A stretch of DNA of 9,866 bases from an uncultured Lewinella sp. (lineage in GTDB: Bacteria; Bacteroidota; Bacteroidia; Chitinophagales; Saprospiraceae): NCBI GenBank assembly GCA_938021455.1, contig CALIGP010000090.1, positions 1 to 9,866 on the forward strand, given 5' to 3'. The position numbers and the translations under genes are program-made. The notes beneath the pieces were generated by a model. That model ran no database searches, had not been told where the DNA came from, and saw nothing but the letters and a program-made list of their open reading frames with translations. Position 1 is the first letter of the stretch. The number at the start of each line of letters is the position of its first letter. Of this stretch, positions 7,097-9,866 are shown one piece after another.

Positions 7097-7408
7097 ATGA
7101 AAAAAGATCTTCACCCCGATACTTACCGCACGGTAATCTTCCGCGATATCAACGCTAACGTATCCTGGTTAGGACGCAGTTGTGCTAAGACGCGTGACAC
7201 GGACACTTACGAAGATGGAAATGAGTACCCGCTACTCAAGCTTGAAATCTCTAATGCTTCTCACCCTTTCTTTACGGGTAAGATGCAGTTCGTAGATACG
7301 GCTGGTCGTATCGATAAGTTCAACAAGAAGTTTGGCAAGAGCCGCTTCGCTAAGAAAATGGACGGAAACGAAGAAGCTCCAGCTGAAGAAGCAACCACAG
7401 AAGGCTAG
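7097..7408 (+). CDS. rpmE2: 50S ribosomal protein L31, type B
   Basis: A 103-residue ribosomal protein of the large subunit. MKKDLHPDTYRTVIF, EDGNEYPLLKLEISNASHPFFTGK and VDTAGRIDKFNKKFG are the characteristic L31 blocks. The zinc-binding CxxC pair of type A L31 is absent (only Cys25 is present), so this is the zinc-independent type B form. The core ends near residue 80; an added tail of about 20 residues is rich in Lys then Ala and Glu (ending EEAPAEEATTEG), as in other Bacteroidota L31 proteins. The ATG is fixed by the consensus promoter directly upstream and by family alignment. Transcription is expected to be strong and ends at the 7436-7474 hairpin, making this a one-gene unit. Confidence 0.95.
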   Translation: MKKDLHPDTYRTVIFRDINANVSWLGRSCAKTRDTDTYEDGNEYPLLKLEISNASHPFFTGKMQFVDTAGRIDKFNKKFGKSRFAKKMDGNEEAPAEEATTEG

Positions 7409-7435
7409 ACCTTCTCTCCCGCTTTTTCGATTAGC

Positions 7436-7474
7436 CGAAAGCCCGAAGTGAATCTTTTTCACTTCGGGCTTTCG
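7436..7474 (+). terminator. Strong intrinsic terminator after rpmE2
   Basis: A perfect 17-base stem, CGAAAGCCCGAAGTGAA (7436-7452) with its exact complement at 7458-7474, encloses a 5-base loop (TCTTT). A T-rich stretch (CTATTTCTTTATT) follows. It separates rpmE2 from the GlmU-like gene, which starts 28 bases later. Confidence 0.9.
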
Positions 7475-7502
7475 CTATTTCTTTATTAGCCTGATACTTG
7501 AG

Positions 7503-8708
7503 ATGTCAAATATTATACTTTTCGACGCCGAAGTGCGTACCCATTTGTTGCCTTTGACATTTGCCCGGCCCGTAGCCGACCTCAGAGTTGGAATTCTGAC
7601 CATCCGGGAGAAATGGGAGCGACACCTCGGTATGTCCGCTTCTTTTCTAACGCAGGATTACCTGCAGAGTCAATTCCCCCTACAATCCGGAGAAGTCAAC
7701 CTACTCATCAATGGCAGTATTCTTCCCACCGAAGAATTTATCGCACTGATCCTCGACCTCGCCCCAGGTCAGGCCTACCTGAATAATGGAGAACTGCTGG
7801 CCGCTTGTCTGGATCAGGAGTCTGTTGTTTCTTTGAAGAATGACGCCGATATTGGTAAGGTAGAGGCCTTTGATATTGGGGATGTAGAGCTGCTGAGAAT
7901 CAATCATCCGGCAGATATTTTCGCCACTAATGGTGGCGCCATTCGACAGGATTTTAAGCTACTCACTTCCGGCAGAGAATCTGCTCCCTTGCCCGTTACG
8001 AATACGCTCATTGGCCCGCCTGAGAACTTGTTTATTGAAGATGGTGCCAGAATAGAAGCCTGTATTCTAAACGTAGAAAATGGCCCCATCTACCTGGGGA
8101 AAGATTGCGTAATCCTGGAAGGAAGTATGATTCGTGGACCTTTCTGTGCAGGAAATAAAAGTGTGGTCAAAATGGGCGCAAAAATTTATGGTGGGACCAC
8201 TCTTGGGCCTTCCGTAAAGGTAGGCGGAGAGATCAATAATGTCGTGTTTCAGGCCAATAGCAATAAGGGGCATGATGGCTTTTTGGGTAATGCCGTAATC
8301 GGCGAATGGTGTAACATTGGTGCGGACACGAACGCCTCCAATATGAAGAATGATTACAGCGACATCAAAGTATGGTCCTATGCTGCCGAAAGACGGGTCT
8401 CATCCGGTCGCCAGTTTCATGGCCTTATCATGGGCGATCATTCCAAGGTGGGGATTAACACTATGTTCAATACAGGAACCGTAGTTGGCTTCTCGGCTAA
8501 TGTCTTTGGGGCTGGTTTTCCCCCTGTCTTTATTCCTTCCTTTAGCTGGGGAGGCGCGGAAAAGATGACTTCCTATCGGGTGGATAAGGCTATGCTTACG
8601 GCTGACCGAATGATGCAACGTCGTGACCAATCACTGACCGAAAATGATAAAGCTGTTTTTGAGCATATTTTTGAAGAGAGCAAAAGTTTTCGCGAGAAGA
8701 ATAGGTAG
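7503..8708 (+). CDS. GlmU-like sugar nucleotidyltransferase/acetyltransferase
   Basis: A 401-residue protein of the Bacteroidota GlmU-like family (putative UDP-N-acetylglucosamine diphosphorylase/glucosamine-1-phosphate N-acetyltransferase). The N-terminal part (1-about 170) keeps only a trace of the nucleotidyltransferase start, LFDAEVRTHLLPLTFARPVADLRVG, without the glycine-rich GxGTRM loop of classical GlmU. From about residue 175 hexapeptide repeats form a left-handed beta helix (IYLGKDCVI, VVKMGAKIYGGTTLG, VVGFSANVFG). The segment KGHDGFLGNAVIGEWCNIGADT parallels the GlmU acetyltransferase active site, with His257 at the catalytic position. The expected role is the last steps to UDP-GlcNAc for the cell wall and envelope. 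No good promoter is seen in the 28 bases after the terminator. Activity of the N-terminal half is uncertain. Confidence 0.88.
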   Translation: MSNIILFDAEVRTHLLPLTFARPVADLRVGILTIREKWERHLGMSASFLTQDYLQSQFPLQSGEVNLLINGSILPTEEFIALILDLAPGQAYLNNGELLAACLDQESVVSLKNDADIGKVEAFDIGDVELLRINHPADIFATNGGAIRQDFKLLTSGRESAPLPVTNTLIGPPENLFIEDGARIEACILNVENGPIYLGKDCVILEGSMIRGPFCAGNKSVVKMGAKIYGGTTLGPSVKVGGEINNVVFQANSNKGHDGFLGNAVIGEWCNIGADTNASNMKNDYSDIKVWSYAAERRVSSGRQFHGLIMGDHSKVGINTMFNTGTVVGFSANVFGAGFPPVFIPSFSWGGAEKMTSYRVDKAMLTADRMMQRRDQSLTENDKAVFEHIFEESKSFREKNR

Positions 8709-8723
8709 CCAACAGAACTAAAA

Positions 8724-8755
8724 ATGGGGACGCAACCAATTGGCTACGCCCCCAT
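8724..8755 (-). terminator. Terminator between the GlmU-like gene and ssb
   Basis: Outer arms ATGGGGACG (8724-8732) and CGCCCCCAT (8747-8755) pair at 8 of 9 positions, with an inner CCAATTGG. Read leftward, the hairpin is followed at once by TTTTT, so it fits termination of ssb 55 bases after its stop. Read rightward there is no T-run, so it may help the GlmU-like transcript less. Confidence 0.65.
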
Positions 8756-8809
8756 CAGGTGTTAATAGGAATAGGTTGAATGCTGCTGTTATTCTGCGTT
8801 ACCTCTTTT

Positions 8810-9259
8810 CTAGAATGGAATGACGTCTTCAGCTACGACAGTCGCTTTTTTCTTGGCTCGCTTAGTGGCGGGCTTAGCAGTAGATGGCTGAGCGACCTCT
8901 TCAAGTTCCTGCTCCGCAGCAGCCTGCCGGCCGCTACTCAGAAAAGTAAAGCTGTCAGCAACGATTTCTGCCGTCACTCGTACCTGATCGTGCTTATCGA
9001 TCCACTTGCCATAGCGTAAGGCCCCGGCAATGCAAACCTGGCTGCCCTGTACAAGGTGCTTGTCGAATACTTCGGCGAGCTTGCCATACGCCTTGATCTT
9101 GTGCCACTCCGTACGAGTCTGGCGGTTCCCTTCTTTGTCTTTGAAGTAATCATTTGTGGCTAGGCTGAACTCCGTAGCCAGGCGGCCACTGGGTAGCGTA
9201 GTCGTTTTGGGGTTACTGCCAAGGTTGCCAATGAGGGTGATAGAATTGCGAACTTGCAT
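8810..9259 (-). CDS. ssb: Single-stranded DNA-binding protein
   Basis: A 149-residue SSB. Residues 1-about 108 form the OB fold: NSITLIGNLGSNPKTTTLPSG at the start, FSLATNDYFKD, TEWHKIKAYGKLAEVFDKHLVQGSQVCIAGALRYGKW, and VTAEIVADSFTFL. A flexible linker rich in Ala, Glu and Lys follows, with a basic patch KRAKKK, and the protein ends in EDVIPF, the acidic/hydrophobic tip that recruits replication and repair partners. It coats single-stranded DNA during replication, recombination and repair. It is unusually isolated: 463 bases of non-coding DNA lie upstream, including a phased repeat array, and the downstream hairpin ends the transcript. It may be the main SSB or one of several paralogues. Confidence 0.94.
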   Translation of the reverse strand: MQVRNSITLIGNLGSNPKTTTLPSGRLATEFSLATNDYFKDKEGNRQTRTEWHKIKAYGKLAEVFDKHLVQGSQVCIAGALRYGKWIDKHDQVRVTAEIVADSFTFLSSGRQAAAEQELEEVAQPSTAKPATKRAKKKATVVAEDVIPF

Positions 9260-9377
9260 AAGAAATTATTTGATGGACCGCGTTGGTATGGTTGTTGAAA
9301 ACACGACCCGGGTGGGTTAATTCGCCACGTCAGGAGTAGAGATTTTGAGTTAACATCCCTTTCATTCGGTGACAGTG

Positions 9378-9385
9378 CAAAGATG
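9378..9385 (-). promoter_or_regulatory. Possible -7 element of ssb
   Basis: Read leftward, CATCTTTG followed by CAC matches TAnnTTTG at all but the first base. The predicted leader to the ssb ATG is about 110 bases. No TTTG stands at the -33 distance (about 9405-9410); instead the phased repeat array begins there, which would fit a promoter helped by a bound protein. Confidence 0.45.
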
Positions 9386-9413
9386 AGGGGAGGGGCAAGC
9401 CGTAGTCGTTTAT

Positions 9414-9475
9414 TATACGTATACTTACGTTTATATGCGTATATAAACGTTTTTATACGTATAAATACGGCTTAT
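9414..9475. repeat. Helically phased 10-base repeat array (TACGTWTAWA)
   Basis: Six degenerate 10-base units run from 9416 to 9475, with consensus TACGTWTAWA. CG steps occur at 9418, 9428, 9438, 9448, 9458 and 9468, exactly every 10 bases. Three palindromes sit on it: TATACGTATA (9414-9423); a pair of 10-base perfect arms, ACGTTTATAT (9427-9436) and ATATAAACGT (9441-9450), around GCGT; and TTTATACGTATAAA (9452-9465). Their centres are 20 bases apart. The spacing places every unit on nearly the same DNA face, as in cooperative operator arrays. No gene or known iteron family is recognised. Confidence 0.75.
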
Positions 9476-9517
9476 ATTGTTGATTGTCAGTTTTTTGTGA
9501 TTTTTTTGATTTTTAAA

Positions 9518-9536
9518 AAAAAGACTATGTCTTTTT
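9518..9536 (-). terminator. Weak hairpin with T-run in T/A tract
   Basis: AAAAAGAC (9518-9525) pairs with GTCTTTTT (9529-9536) around a TAT loop. Read leftward it is followed by more T residues, giving a terminator-like shape, but the stem is nearly all A-T and no leftward gene ends upstream of it. It may only reflect the homopolymer-rich tract at 9491-9536. Confidence 0.25.
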
Positions 9537-9722
9537 GCGGCCATACTAAATGGACATACTAAACCGACTGTCCAATCCTTACCAGCTCATTAAAAAGCCC
9601 CCGCCACCAATACTCCCGTGGGAATACCCCATGTAGATTTCTTTACTTCATATGTTCTTTATAAAACTAAGTGTCTGAGGGTTTGATATTGTCTCCTTAC
9701 TTTTAGCACATACCCACAGATC

Positions 9723-9866
9723 ATGCTACGATACTTACCACTTATATTTTTACTGGTTGCCTGTTCCCGAGATCCACTGGTTCTCGAAGTAATAGAAACC
9801 AATGAGGCCGTCGCGGAGACCGGCCTCCAGGCAATTGAAGGACTCACTGAAGGCGCTGTACTAGAG
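9723..9866 (+). CDS. Lipoprotein, N-terminal part (runs off the window)
   Basis: Forty-eight codons are visible before the window ends. The protein begins with a short lipoprotein signal: MLRY, the hydrophobic stretch LPLIFLLVAC, and the lipobox LVAC with the lipidated Cys at residue 14, followed by SRDP. The next 30 residues are acidic (EVIETNEAVAETG and so on) and look like the extended stalk after the lipid anchor. It should be exported and anchored in the inner or outer membrane. No domain can be recognised in the visible part, so function is unknown. It is divergent from ssb across 463 bases. Confidence 0.75.
   Translation, partial: MLRYLPLIFLLVACSRDPLVLEVIETNEAVAETGLQAIEGLTEGAVLE

Larger units (their letters stand above)
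9260..9722. other. 463-base gene-free region between ssb and the lipoprotein gene
   Basis: No coding sequence is supported on either strand. In order it holds the ssb leader (9260-about 9375), a -7-like element (9378-9385), the 10-base phased array (9414-9475), a T/A-rich tract with a small hairpin (9491-9536), a short direct and inverted repeat pair (9542-9574), and an AT-rich approach to the lipoprotein ATG. In that last part TACTTTTA at 9698-9705 is an imperfect -7 candidate without a matching -33. Confidence 0.6.

Noticed and set aside
7475..7502. Promoter for the GlmU-like gene (TACTTG at 7495-7500)
   Set aside because: The -7 match is incomplete, the only spaced -33 lies inside the terminator arm, and transcription would start at or after the ATG.
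9659..9847. Leftward 62-codon open frame near the right edge
   Set aside because: It is antisense to the clear lipoprotein signal peptide at 9723 and has no recognisable features.
1..9866. CRISPR array, defence system, prophage or insertion sequence
   Set aside because: No regular repeat-spacer pattern, no transposase, integrase or known defence domain is encoded; all identified genes are housekeeping or envelope types.

Overview
The window reads as chromosomal DNA of a Bacteroidota member, most likely of the Saprospiria (Lewinella-like) group. The grounds are: promoters of the Bacteroidota type (-33 TTTG, about 20 bases, -7 TAnnTTTG), clearest before the L31 gene; no clear Shine-Dalgarno sites before the starts; a PorV/PorQ-type outer-membrane protein; the GlmU-like bifunctional protein typical of this phylum; and an FtsE of the form seen in this phylum. 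The phylum call is firm; the class is an inference from memory of family sequences.

Layout. Positions 1-288 hold no gene but carry degenerate GAGCGTAGTCGAA-type repeats. An AraC-family regulator (289-1095, +) with a TTG start is followed by its own-promoter neighbour, an exported serine hydrolase of the beta-lactamase/class C fold (1170-2900, +). This converges on ftsE (2919-3596, -). A divergent intergenic stretch separates ftsE from a PorV/PorQ-family outer-membrane protein (3769-4866, +), which converges on an aspartate kinase (5054-6358, -). The last codon, stop and following bases of these two genes are the arms of a 20-base perfect inverted repeat. A DinB/YfiT-like protein (6527-7021, +), ribosomal protein L31 type B (7097-7408, +) with a strong terminator, and a GlmU-like nucleotidyltransferase/acyltransferase (7503-8708, +) follow. 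The last of these converges on ssb (8810-9259, -), whose leftward transcripts end at a hairpin with a T-run. A 463-base gene-free region (9260-9722) separates ssb from a lipoprotein gene that runs off the window (9723-9866, +).

Most genes are single housekeeping units with their own promoters, not one operon: amino-acid biosynthesis (aspartate kinase), translation (L31), envelope precursor synthesis (GlmU-like), cell division/envelope (FtsE), replication and repair (SSB), and outer membrane (PorV-like). The AraC/serine hydrolase pair is the only plausible functional couple.

No defence system, mobile element, CRISPR array or RNA gene was found. The most unusual signal is non-coding: a helically phased 10-base repeat array (9414-9475) upstream of ssb, with CG steps exactly every 10 bases and palindromes centred exactly every 20 bases. 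The second is the stop-codon-spanning inverted repeat at 4860-5060.
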